Assembly: GCA_946807835.1 (NCBI GenBank)
Contig: OX327684.1
Location: forward strand, 20,174,501-20,238,500
Origin: Ailanthus altissimus
Lineage: Eukaryota > Streptophyta > Magnoliopsida > Sapindales > Simaroubaceae
Direction: 5' to 3'
Length of the DNA: 64,000 nucleotides
Shown here: positions 12,686-24,260 of the stretch, one piece after another
Numbering within the stretch: position 1 is the first letter of the stretch
Layout: each line of letters opens with the position of its first letter
Notes under the pieces: generated by a model
Seen by the model: only the letters and a program-made list of their open reading frames with translations
Database searches by the model: none
Told to the model about the DNA's origin: nothing
Translations under genes and position numbers: made by a program

Positions 12686-14357
12686 GAGTAGAAAGAGCTC
12701 TGCCAAGCCGACGGCGTTAAATCAAGCGCTTATTGGGAGGCAACCCAAGTAAATTTTTATTTTTATTAGCTTATTTTCAGTTTTAGTTATATTAGTTTCT
12801 TTATTTCTTTTAGGAATAAAATTAGCAAGTCAAGTATTCAAGAAAGCAGCTCAAGCAATTTCAAGTATTAGAAGTAAAAGAATACCGCAGTTCAATCAAT
12901 GGGCAACAACGTTGCATTGCTTCGGCTTCATCTACTAGGGGAAGTTTTCTTACTTTTAAGTTTTTTTTTTAAACATTGAGGACAATGTCTAATTTAAGTT
13001 TGGGGGTGGAAAACACATAACTTGTGTTTATTTTTATTGCATGATTTGAGTGGCTGTCTTGTGGAGTAATTTTGTTTTTGTCTAGTTTTAGTTGAGATGA
13101 TGATCATTAGTCCATGATAAGAAATAAAATATTGGCTGAATTTATTTTCATAAGTTTTTAGGAAATAATAGAGGCTGGAGATAATTTTTATATCATGAAT
13201 CTTGAACTGATTTCAAGCTTATTTTTGATCACTTATTCTTGAGCATATTGAAATAAGCATGCATTAGTTGAATTTTTTGCTTAGAGTTATTCATGCTTAA
13301 GTAGTACACCACAGTCTCGAAGACCAATACTCTAGGACTTGCTTGATTACTATTTGAGGTAAAATCTTAGAATTTACATGCTTAAGAAAATGACATTAGG
13401 CCATCTTTGGACTGTTTGAGCCTTTTTGAGCTTACCTTATATGTATATTTATCCCTAGTCACCCCATTTGAGCCTAATTATCCTTTTTTTTTTATATTTA
13501 ACTACATTACAAGCTTAAAGACTTTGAGTTTACTTATCCTAAAATCTACCGGTAGCACCATAAACTTTGAGTTTACTTAGAAATATTCTTAAAATGAAAA
13601 AGGTTGTGGATGTATGAAAGAATGGTATTGTAATGAAAAGTAATAAGTCTTAAAGGTGCATATTATTCTAAGTTTGGGGGTAAAAAAAAAGAAAAAGAAA
13701 TAGAACATGTTTAAATGCATAATACCCCCAACTTAAGAAAAAGAAGAAATTCCTTGTAAAAGGGATTAAAAGAAAAATGAGAATAGCATAAGTTTGGAGG
13801 AAGAGATGAATAATCAAGGAGGAGAAGGAATCAAAAGGTTTCTGAGTAAAGTCTAAGTGTTAACGGTGTGATTTGCGCTTTATATATATCGTTATAACCC
13901 ATCTTTACCTTAGCCTTACATTACAAGCTAAATAAAGTCCTAAATAGATCCCTAGACATGTGTATTTTACATTAATGGAGAGTAGTATAAAAATCAAACT
14001 TATGGTAATGTTATAATTAAAAATATGTCGAGATATCATATTTATGTATTTCTTAAGTATTGAGTAAATCTATGTTCTATTTAGCTAATTGCTTGCTTAT
14101 TACACACATGCACAAGTGATCATTTACAAGGGAGGATGAAGTACTTGATCAATGGTATGAGGATTGTTAAAAGTTATTTATTAATTTCTGAAAAGTCTTG
14201 TGCTATTTTTTGCAACCTTTGAGACAACAATATTGATCATCTAATCAATCGAAGCTTGATTTTTAGTTTTTAGTTTTATTTTTGAGTTATAAATAAGTTG
14301 TGAATGTTTTTCTTTATTTTACTTGAGGACAAGCAAAGTCTTAAGTTTGGGGGTATT
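12686..14357 (+). other. Non-coding 3' region of Athila-A with repeated polypurine tracts
   Basis: No gene. After gag comes a segment around GGGAGGCAACCCAA (12735-12750), which I associate with the post-pol region of related elements. ACATTGAGGACAATGTCT at 12973-12990 follows, and the second Athila-like element has the same motif at 45689. AAGTTTGGGGGT occurs at about 12997, 13670 and 14343; only the last directly precedes an LTR and should be the true polypurine tract. The other two may be internal plus-strand priming sites or relics of deletions. Confidence 0.65.
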
Positions 14358-15626
14358 TGATAGGGGCGTAAAAGCACTAGTATAATTTGTACTCAACTTT
14401 CATATTTTGCTCTAAATCACAAATATTTGGCTATTTAATTATGGTTTTTGATAATTAATAGATGCACGACAGAAAATGTGACGTATAAGAATAAAAGGGA
14501 GGCGAATCGGACGTCAAATGAAAAAGTTACGCTCAAAATACGAAAAGGGCACCAGGCCAGCGACCGAGCGCCGCGGCGCTTGTGGTGGTAAATAGTAACT
14601 CGTAAACAGTATTTTGCTACAATAAGTTATGAACAGTGATTTGAAGGAAAAAAAACCTATAAATAGAAAGCCAAAAATCCTAAGAGGACGAAGAGAGAAA
14701 AAGAGAGAAAAGAGGTAAAAATTTAGAGAGAGAATTCACAACACAAATAATATATCAAAGCCAAAGATTAAAGAACCAAGATCAAAATTCAAGCTTCAAG
14801 TCAAGATTGAGGGAGAAGCACATCAAGGAGTCACTTTGATTAGTTTTTCTTCTCTTTCTTTATTATTATGTTCTTTTTCTTGTTGATCTTTATGAATTGG
14901 TTTGATACATTTAGTTTTGTGATGGGTTAATTTGTCCATCTAGGGTTAGACTATGTGAACTTAGTATGGATTTGGATTGTGTTAATTTTTAGTTTATGAA
15001 CTTGATACATTCAGTTGATTCATTCTATCTTGTGTTTAATGCTTTCATTATACCTGATCAATATTATGAATGATTGAGGAACTATGATGAACTCGACGGA
15101 TGGATTCAAGTGTTTAGCCTATGATAGTTTGATGCATGATCATAGGGTAACAACTATGAGTTCCATCTAGGATAGACATATACCTAGGTGACATGTATGG
15201 TCTAATTTAGACTTGATCTTAATGAATTACATTCTGATTTGATTACCATAGACATATAGGTGATTGTTGGAATGTGTAATATAGTCACTTGACCATCGAC
15301 AGAGACTTGCGATGAGATTAGTGTCTAAACCAATCAATTGGTATTAAGGGATTAACTAAGTGGTTAATGAGTCTAATGAAATATTAGGGAACGAGTCAAA
15401 GCCCTAGATTATCTTTATTTGTGAATTCTACTCTTTGCTTTTATTTATTTAATTGAGATAATTAGATTAGTTAAAAAAAAAATCTAGATTTTCATTTTCT
15501 GAATAAAAATTAAGTAGGTATAATATTAGTACTTGATTTATAGAATTAGATTGCATAGTCCCTATGGGATCGATATCTGGACTTAAATCCTATATTACTT
15601 GATACGATAGTGTGCATTTGCGCTTA
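14358..15626 (+). repeat. 3' LTR of Athila-A
   Basis: Begins TGATAGGGGCGTAAAAGCAC after the purine tract AAGTTTGGGGGTATT and follows the 5' LTR to about 15626. It then changes directly into minisatellite sequence, so the final 20 or so bases of the LTR are missing. TATA box at 14657-14666. Visible substitutions and indels against the 5' LTR are more frequent than between the two LTRs of the 36347 element, so this insertion is older. Confidence 0.8.
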
Positions 15627-16135
15627 CTTCATTGGAAGGGTCTCGTGCCTTTGTCTTAGAAGTAAACACATCTAAAGACTTTCCTGAAGGGTCCTATATC
15701 ATTTCCTTGAAAGTAAACACATCTATGACTTCTATAAAATGGTCTAGTGCCATTGCCTTAGAAGTAAACATGACATAAGACTTTTTTGGAGAGGTTTCAT
15801 GCCCTTTCCTTGGAAGCAAACATACCATAAGACTTCTCTAGAAGGGTTTAACACCTTTACCAAGAAATATCTATACCATAAAGACTTTCCTTAAAAGGTC
15901 TTGTACCTTTGCTTAATAAGCATTACCTGAAAAACTTCCCTTGAAGGGCCTTGTGTCTGTACTTAAGAAGCATTACTAGAAAGACTTTCCTTAGGGATCT
16001 CGTACCTTAGCTTGGGATGTGTACCAAAAAGACTTCCCTTAGAGAATTTCGTGTCTTAGCTTGCAAAGCACCATTAGCAAGGCTTCATTAGATGAGCTTA
16101 TGCCTTTACCTTGGAAGTACACAAATCACTCAAAT
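15627..16135. repeat. 52-bp minisatellite, right part (about 10 units)
   Basis: Continuation of the array cut at 9325. Units begin ACTTCATTGGAAGGG, ACTTTCCTGAAGGG, ACTTCTCTAGAAGGG and so on, at about 50-bp steps to 16135. Degenerate late units occur again near 16815-16945. Non-coding. Confidence 0.8.
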
Positions 16136-19100
16136 ATCTATATTCAAGCAATGAACTTTATAGACAACAAATCAAAGGGATCGAACCATCCTAAAACACA
16201 AAGATGATTTGCTTGAATAATCATCTTGGACCGGAAGCACAACAACAAAGCTCCTAGTGATAGCGTAAGAGGAAAAGGCAGTAGAGGAAGGAGGATACCC
16301 CCTCCTAAAATTCTCTCCCTAATTTGAGCCTGCATTAGCCGTCTTTTCACATCTTCTTTTTGGTTCGCTCTAAGAGGAGAAGTATGACCCTTTAAATCAC
16401 TCATCTCGATAGAATGCTTTATAAAAGCAAAACCTACAAGAGGTAGTAAACCTCACTTGGAGACAACAACAACCACATACTTCCATGTCATTAGGCCAAT
16501 CCTTAATGAAAATTAGCTAAGTATCAATTACATTATCTAATCACTTTACTTAATTTTTCATACTTTTACAAGCTTAGCTAAAAAATAACACTTACTCTTT
16601 TCTATAAGAAATATTTTGTCATATAAACCCTTCCCTTAGAGGGTCGAGTATCGAATGACAACCCTCAATTGGAAGTTTAAGCAGATGTTTTAAAATTATT
16701 ACTAAGTAAAAGTTACTACATAATGATTTAAAGCACTTAATACACTTTTCTAGTGGAATCATATTATGTCCTAAAATGAGTATAGGAAGACTCCCAATTT
16801 TTTGCAAATTGTAAAACATTCATTAGAAGGGTTTGTTTGCCTAGTAACCACACTTTTTTGGAAGAATAATATCAAAAGACTTCATTGGAAGGGTCCAATG
16901 CCTTTCACATTTGAAGCAAACATATCAAAGATTTCCCTAAAAAAAGAAGCACCATATAACTTCCCTTAAAATAAAAGCAAAACCCTTTTTTTTTAACAAA
17001 AATCACAATATTACAAAATACTTCATGATCGAATGCATAGCAATCAATTTCTGTAACCACGAAGTATCCTACAAAGAAATTCCTAAGCAATTATGTCGTT
17101 ACTCTCAGAACATTAAACAATCTTTTCATGGATACATCTAACAAACAAGGTCAACACGAATTGTATTCAAGAAGTATCATTTACTTTATTTGATTTATTC
17201 AATTACTATGTTTAAACTAATACTTTTGGAAAGCAATACTTGTCAAAATTTCTATCGCACATCTACTAGTTGTAGAAAGTAATATAGTAGATAAGCAACA
17301 TGGCTATACTAGAGAAGTAATGTTTAGCCAATTTTTATACATTCTTTCATATGTACCCAAGAAGCATAACTTACCATCTTCTCTCACATGGTGTACCCAA
17401 GAAGCATAACTTACCATCTTCTCTCACATGGTTACATAATTATTATATTATATATATATAAGTAATCTTTTATATAATATTATCTAGGGACCAAATTAGA
17501 AATAGAAGTATTATTGCTTATAAAGTAATTAGACTAAAGCGAGAGGATAGTAATGATAATATCGCAAATAAATCTGAAAGCTTTAAAATGCAATACGCAT
17601 CCATCCATTACACTATAAGTATCTCTACTATTCAAAAAAGCATGACTATCAAAATCAATGATTTCAAGGAAGTAATCGGAAGCATAAAAAGTTTGGAAGT
17701 ACGAAGTGCTAGTTGGTAGAAAAGTGAAGGAGTTCATCTTATCTAGAACACTTTCACTCATTTATTTATCTTTTTTTTTTATTTTGTTTTGGGGGTGAGG
17801 GTTAGAGGTATCTGTTAGGCTCATTATTTATTGGCCCAACTAGCTTGTGCGTAGCATAATCAATGAGCCTAGATTTCAAAATCATCTTACCAAGTAATCA
17901 AGTTTATCAACTCATAGATCCCACAAACGGGTTAGGGGCTTTATATGGAGGTGAAAACGAATTAATTCAAATCCTATTCAGTTATTGTTTTACGTGAAAA
18001 ATGATTTCTCACGAGTGGTAGAATTTTATTTAAATCTTCTCATTTGTTTGAAATAGATTATAATTCTTAATTAACTACAATTTAATTAAATCATATTTTA
18101 ATTTAAATTTATACATTCATACTCTAATACTAATTATGATTTATACATTATAAATAAATATGTTATATTAGCTCATAATTTATTCAATTCAATTTAAACA
18201 CTTTTAAGATCTTTAAATAGTCTTGAGAGTATTTTTTAGTATTCAATTAATCTCTTACTTGTCTTAGAAATACTTCTTACACACACAACATCATCTTTTT
18301 TTTAATTAAATATTGACTTAAATGTTAGAATTTTTTTATTATAAGAGGATGAGAATTTTGATTATTTATCAATTCTATATTTATCAATAATAAAATATTG
18401 TTCTTTTAAATCCAAAAGTAATTGAAGTTAAGGAGGATGACGATGGTATTTTCGAAATCTGAAAAAAAAAAAAACAGTTCAAGGATAACGAAACCATTAA
18501 TTTCATACTACAGTCATAATTCATGCCAATAAATATTCCACATATTAATCATCCACTCAGGTTTCAAATAATGTTTATGAATGCTTATCCCGTCATCCTC
18601 CCTTCTCATCCAGGATAGATATTTCATTCGCCTTTCGAGGGTTTTACTTAAATTAAGTTTTTTTGTTTTTTTAAAAAAAATCGATATTTAAATTCGACAA
18701 GTTATTAACCATTATTTGGTATAGAATTATTGTAAAGTGAAATTACTAGTCATAAAATAGAAAAAACACAAATTTAATTATTGAATGAAAGTTGGTTACA
18801 CTTTAATTATTATGTTTTAAAAGTATGTGTAAATATATTTTTATACCAAACGAGCTTTAAAAATCTGGTGCCATCACAAATTAAGTTTGTTGGGCTTTAG
18901 TTGAAAATTTTAAACCTACATAAAGTCGAATCTACTCATTATGCAGAAAATCTAGTCATGTTAGTAAATATTTTTAAAGAATGTAAATATTTTCTTTTTA
19001 ATTAAATTTTAAATTGATAAACTATTCTTAATAAGCACCTACTCAAAATTAACCAAAGGTAAACAAACCAAAGTGGGAATTGATTGCCTTTGTGCTCTAC

Positions 19101-19560
19101 ATAGCTGGACTTTCTTTATGAAGAGATACTACTAAAATAGAAGCTGGTTTTTCTTTATTATAGAAGAAAATTTAGAAAGCATTTTTGAGTTTAGATTTTA
19201 GTAATAAATGGTTGGATAGATTTTGATTTTTAGAATCTATGCTATCATGATAGACACGTTCAAGTTCATGAGAGCGTGTTACAATGGTTCTTACTTCTTA
19301 GTTGTTGCTTGCAATTTTGATGTGAATGAATGAATTAATGGGTAGAATTAGGTAGGTATAAAATAGGTAATATCTTTAATTTTAGAAAAATATTTCCGAT
19401 TCATAATTCTTCATCATTCTAATGTACAACTCAAGGATTATCAATCCATTTATTATTAATTATTATTATTTCTATTTTTAGGACAATATTATCACGACAG
19501 ACAACGAGAATAATTATTTATAATGATAATATTTTTAATTAAAAAAAAATTCTCATTGAA
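16136..19560. other. Gene-free AT-rich stretch with minor repeats
   Basis: I see no gene here. Open frames are under 90 codons, lie in low-complexity DNA and have no recognisable family. Contents: outlying minisatellite units at 16815-16945; a perfect 40-bp tandem duplication at 17353-17392 / 17393-17432; and long A/T-rich stretches from 18.0 kb on. This is probably decayed repeat DNA merging into the upstream region of the auxin carrier gene. Confidence 0.6.
17353..17432. repeat. Two-copy 40-bp tandem duplication
   Basis: GTACCCAAGAAGCATAACTT and the following 20 bases are repeated immediately and exactly. The identity suggests a recent slippage event. No coding role. Confidence 0.85.
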
Positions 19561-20675
19561 AAACGCAATAACACATCTCTAGTCTATACAATTTCGTTAA
19601 ACGATGTCGTTTTTGTGTCGTGCTTGAAAAAGTGGCTGCGGTTAAAACATCACAGTGCCTGGAATAAATGTCATTTGACACGACATACAATTTGCAGAGA
19701 CTGGAATTGGGTATGTTACATTATTTTATTTGGATCTGTGCTGTACAATACATTCATGGAAACCATGTACTAAATGCTCTATATATTCGACTCGGTAGAG
19801 TGAGAGTGACCACACACAGAGACATGAGAGACTGGAGAGAAAATTTTTATAAAAAATAAAAATTTGTAAGCAAAAGTACAGTGATAGATCATAGAAGCTA
19901 TCTATAAGATCTCTGCAACTGTTAACAGAAAACACAGCGCCAGAGTTTTGAGTTGTTAAAGAAAGAGAGTTTGAAGTTTAAGTTAAACGTAGCAATAACA
20001 ATAACAAGGGCAAAAAGCAAAGCATGCAAAAATAGATTTCGTGTTGTGGTCTTTAACACACACTAGTTCTGTTTCTGCTGCCAAGTAACAAAAAAGCAGC
20101 AGCGCCAGGCAGCCGCTCCTGGTTTCACACTCTCTCATCAGGTGGTGCTTCTTTTCTTGCTTGTCAGATCTTGGGTTTTGATCTCCTCATTCATTGTTTG
20201 GCTGTTTGGCACGAAAATCCTATAGGAAAAAAAAATCTAATTTGAGCCTTGAAAAAGGTCATTTAAGGCTACTGCCAAATGCTGGAATTGTAAAGACTTT
20301 ATTTCTTTTAAACTTTGTGACTGCTGGGCTACACCAGTGGCGATATACTCTGAATTCTTGCTCTGAAAGGTAAAACTATACAAACACATTCAGTGTCTCT
20401 TTCCTTTGAAAGAGAGTTAAACAAGGAAGCCAATTTGCTGAGTTCAGACATTTGGCGATAAAAGAGTGTTTAGGCTCCCCACATCCTTTATAAATCATCA
20501 AGAGTCTTCAAAACAAGGTAACATAAACTAAGACTGTTGGTATCATATAGTTTGTTTCTTGAATTTACTTTTGGTTTTTTCATTTTAATTTTCTGGGTTT
20601 GGGTTAAAAGTTTGATATATGTTGTTGGTTTTATGTGTTGCAGATCTATATATTTTTTTTGGAAGTTGAAGCAAC
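19560..20675 (+). promoter_or_regulatory. Promoter and 5' leader of the AUX1/LAX gene
   Basis: A TATA-like TATATA at about 19778-19785 is followed by an A/G-rich segment typical of a plant 5' leader, so transcription probably starts near 19.8 kb and gives a leader of roughly 0.85 kb. GAGACA at 19819-19824 and TGTCTC at 20394-20399 match the auxin-response-factor core in the two orientations. Such hexamers also occur by chance. Start site and elements are inferred only. Confidence 0.4.
20518..20643 (+). other. Probable 5'UTR intron of the AUX1/LAX gene
   Basis: CAAAACAAG|GTAACATAAA at 20518 and a T-rich run ending GTTGCAG at 20643 make a plausible 126-bp intron that ends 32 bp before the start codon. 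The body is T-rich, as plant introns are. It could support expression of the gene; no transcript evidence is available here. Confidence 0.5.
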
Positions 20676-23600
20676 ATGTTGTCACAGAAACAAGCAGAGG
20701 AAGAAATGGTCTCAAGCTTTAACGAGAGTGCGGAGAATGAAGAGAAAGAAGAAGAGAATGAGGCAGATCACTCAAAGTTTGGCCTCAAAAGCTTTCTTTG
20801 GCATGGTGGGTCTGTTTATGATGCCTGGTTTAGCTGTGCTTCAAATCAGGTACAATAACAATTCTAAGAAAATAAAACAGAAAAAACAATCTCAACTTTA
20901 TCAAATTTTGATGAAAGAGTTGGCGATTTATTCTTTATTGTGTTCTGAACTACAGGTTGCTCAGGTTTTGTTGACTTTGCCATACTCTTTCTCTCAAATG
21001 GGGATGCTATCAGGCATTATATTGCAGGTTTTCTATGGTATTATGGGAAGCTGGACTGCATATCTTATCAGTGTTCTCTATGTGGAGTATCGAAGCAGAA
21101 AGGAGAAAGAGAATGTCAGCTTCAAGAACCATGTCATACAGGTTAGCTTTTCAAGAACAACCCATATAAAAAATTCAATTTTTTGATCACTTAAGTTCAC
21201 TTGTTTCTTTGTCGTCGTTGTTGTTTTATTTAAATTTTTTTTTTTCCAATTTTCAAAAATCTGCAGTGGTTTGAAGTGCTAGATGGTCTTCTGGGTCCAT
21301 GCTGGAAAGCTGTTGGATTAGCCTTCAACTGTACTTTTCTCCTCTTTGGATCTGTCATCCAACTCATAGCTTGTGCAAGGTCTTTAATCTTCTAATTCTT
21401 TAACTTTTCTCTATTTTTTATGTATTAAATTTTGGTTTAAAGTCTTGTTTTATTTCATCTAATAATTTCTGCTTCTTGCTGTGATGACAGTAATATATAC
21501 TATATAAATGACAAATTAGACAAGAGGACATGGACTTACATCTTTGGAGCTTGTTGTGCCACCACCGTCTTCATACCCTCATTTCACAATTACAGAATTT
21601 GGTCATTCCTTGGCCTTGGTATGACCACTTATACCGCCTGGTATTTGACCATTGCAGCTGTTGTTAATGGCCAGGTAATTTAATTCAACAATTCGGATGC
21701 TATCGAGGTGGCTTCTTCGCTTATCAGCCTTAAGATTTGAACCCTTTTCCTTTCTCGTTTGCAGGTTGATGGTGCGAATCACTCCGGCCCAACCAAGTTG
21801 GTTTTGTACTTCACAGGCGCCACCAATATACTCTACACTTTTGGTGGACATGCAGTTACTGTGTAAGTGAACTTTTTTTATAATTAAAGGTGAAGAAAAG
21901 TTGCAAAAAGAAAATAAAATCTATTGTAAGGTAGATTTTACTGACAGCTTTTGTTTGCCATTACTGGGCTTGAAGAAGACAAATATTTGTTTTCAAACTC
22001 ATTAGCGTCCTTAAACTGGTTTGATCTGTATATCAAATGCCAACAGAGTTGAATTCTGTTTTGGCATATCTTGTTGCCTCAGATGTTAGTCATGTTATGC
22101 TTAATTTTGTGTTTGGTACTGGTTTAAAAAATTTTGTGGGTAGGTGGATTTTAAAAATTTATCCACTTGATGCTTTTGACTGCCTACTGCCGGTGGAAAT
22201 CACAGCTTACTTTTCATGATTTTGAATGAAATTTTATCTGCAAATCTAGAGGGTCCTCTGCTACTTTAGCTGAAGATTTTTCCCCATTTTGCAGAGGATT
22301 TTGATTCGTTTCTTTGCTAAAAAGTATCATCAATATGGCATGTCCCACATATTCATTTTGGCAATAGACTTTTGAGAGATAGGACCTGGTTAAGTTAAAA
22401 TATTTGGCTGAAAATGATGAGAGTGAAATTAAGGAGTTACTGAATTTTAACGTTACAGAGAAATTATGCATGCAATGTGGAAGCCTCAGAAATTCAAGTA
22501 CATTTATCTTCTTGCCACCCTTTACGTGTTCACTCTAACAATTCCGTCTGCTGCTGCTGTTTACTGGGCTTTCGGCGACCAACTCCTCACACATTCAAAT
22601 GCCTTTTCACTGCTTCCACATAGTGGATGGCGTGATGCTGCAGTTATCCTAATGCTAATCCACCAGGTTTGCACCCAGTAAGATACAACCAATTTTTGTG
22701 ATTATGATAGGCCAGTTGAGCAACTGAGTTGGCATGACAAATATTTTGGCTTTACTATTTTGCAGTTCATAACATTTGGTTTTGCGTGTACTCCATTATA
22801 TTTTGTTTGGGAGAAAGTGGTGGGAATGCATGACACAAAGAGCATGTGTTTGAGGGCACTTGCCCGGTTGCCTGTGGTGATACCTATATGGTTCTTAGCC
22901 ATTATATTTCCTTTCTTTGGTCCCATTAACTCAGCTGTGGGGGCTCTTCTGGTCAGCTTCACTGTCTACATCATCCCTTCTTTAGCCCATATGCTCACTT
23001 ACAGATCAGCCTCTGCTCGACAGGTAAATGGTCCAATCTTTCAACCTCTCGTCTTCAATTTATATCTAAAGTACCAACTACTTGTTAGCTGCCACAGTAA
23101 TTTTCTGGTCTGTGATTGGAATTTCAATGCTGTGACAAATAATTGATAGACAATTGCCCGTCATTCATTAGGACTGTAGCAAGCCTTTTGTCCAAAACCT
23201 TTAGTACCAAGAACAATAGTAATTTCTCCCAAAATGGGGATTCTGACTGTTGCTTTACGGGGTTATATTAATCTAATTGTGTTACGACATGGTTCCAGCC
23301 TTATAACGTAGCTTAGAGGTTCTTAGACTCCAGGTCACTTGAATTTTAGGTCCATTAGTTGGTTTAATGCTTGAAAATTGCAAATTTATGAACTAAAGAT
23401 GAGGTTGGTAGTCTTTCCTTGTCAGTCAGTTATGAGCTATTTTCGCTCTTACATCATTGTACCACTCTGCATCTTGGAATTAGCTGAAAAGATAACCTGC
23501 TTGTTTAAGCTATAAACCCTTTTTTTGCACATTATTAGATTTTCATTAAAGAAGAAGAATTTATAACTTGACGCTTATACTACATCTCTTTACTGTTGGT

Positions 23601-23987
23601 TAGGATTTTGAAAATATCGTTCTAACAGAAAAAAGCAAAGTGAAGTTTGCTTTTGAAAACAATACAACCACTTATATATTGCTATTTGAAACAATTTTTT
23701 TTATATGCCTTTATAGAATGACATCTACAAGTCCTCTGACATAATTTTTTCGTTCGTAATTCTTGTCTAAGCAGAATTCAGTGGAGAAGCTTCCATTCTT
23801 CCTCCCTAGTTGGACAGCCATGTTTGTGGTGAACACATTTGTAGTCGTATGGGTATTCGTAGTTGGTTTTGGATTGGGTGGATGGGCTAGCATGACCAAC
23901 TTCATCAAGCAAGTCGACACATTTGGACTCTTTGCCAAGTGCTATCAGTGCCCGCCGCCAGCCGGAGCAGCTGCGGCACATCACTGA
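20676..23987 (+). CDS. LAX1: Auxin influx carrier, AUX1/LAX family (8 exons, 477 aa)
   Basis: Proton-coupled importer of the auxin IAA at the plasma membrane, amino acid/auxin permease family. Exons: 20676-20849, 20956-21141, 21267-21379, 21491-21674, 21765-21862, 22459-22666, 22766-23023, 23775-23987. All introns are GT-AG and phases join without loss, giving 477 residues, the usual family length. Residues 1-45 form an acidic hydrophilic tail; then FLWHGGSVYDAWFSCASNQ opens the multi-helix membrane core. Family blocks NHVIQWFEVLDGLLG, IFGACCATTVFIPSFHNYR, TNILYTFGGHAVTVEIMHA, FITFGFACTPLYFVWEK and LARLPVVIPIWFLAIIFPF are all present. The C-terminus ends GLFAKCYQCPPP plus an Ala/His tail, like AUX1 and LAX1 rather than LAX2/LAX3. 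The N-terminal KQAEE favours LAX1, but AUX1 remains possible. The ATG at 20676 follows the last leader stop and gives the full family N-terminus. It is the only intact cellular gene in the window. Confidence 0.96.
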
Positions 23988-24260
23988 GTATGGACCTAAC
24001 ATTGTTGAACCGAAAATCTGCCCACACTTCCCATATCGGCATTCCTAACGTTCTATCTTATTATATTGTACATAGGGAAGCATCAGCAGCTTCATCTCTC
24101 TTATGTGTGGTGTATTTTCCCTCGTTTGTTCTTTGGTTCAACACTTCTATTTCAATAGTAGATGATCGTGAATGTTTATATTCTCTCTGGTATAAAAGCA
24201 AAATTTATATTTGCTTTAAATCTTGCCTATAATTTCCACAGATCAACTTGATTAATATAA
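23988..24260 (+). other. Probable 3'UTR of the AUX1/LAX gene
   Basis: T-rich transcribed-looking sequence after the stop codon. TATTATATTG near 24058 and TTAATATAAG near 24250 could serve as weak polyadenylation signals; the first canonical AATAAA is farther on, near 24543. The end point is a guess. Confidence 0.35.

Larger units (their letters stand above)
9326..15626 (+). mobile_element. Athila-A: non-autonomous Athila-like Ty3/gypsy element (gag only)
   Basis: Two long direct repeats (9326-10637 and 14358-15626) flank an interior with a tRNA-Asp primer-binding site, a broken gag and a long non-coding 3' region, but no protease, reverse transcriptase, RNase H or integrase. It must have moved with enzymes from related elements. 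It sits inside a 52-bp minisatellite, which continues on both sides. The 3' LTR lacks about the last 20 bp present in the 5' LTR, so the target duplication is unclear (ATACT on the left, TTACT-like on the right). Confidence 0.85.

Noticed and set aside
16144..16404. 86-aa minus-strand open frame
   Set aside because: Lies at the edge of the minisatellite, no recognisable family, no splice or promoter context.
17140..17460. CRISPR-like or satellite array
   Set aside because: Only two adjacent 40-bp copies, no spacers; a eukaryotic slippage duplication.
22037..22471. Open frames in intron 5 of the AUX1/LAX gene
   Set aside because: They lie between a good donor (21863) and acceptor (22458). 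Removal joins conserved family sequence exactly.
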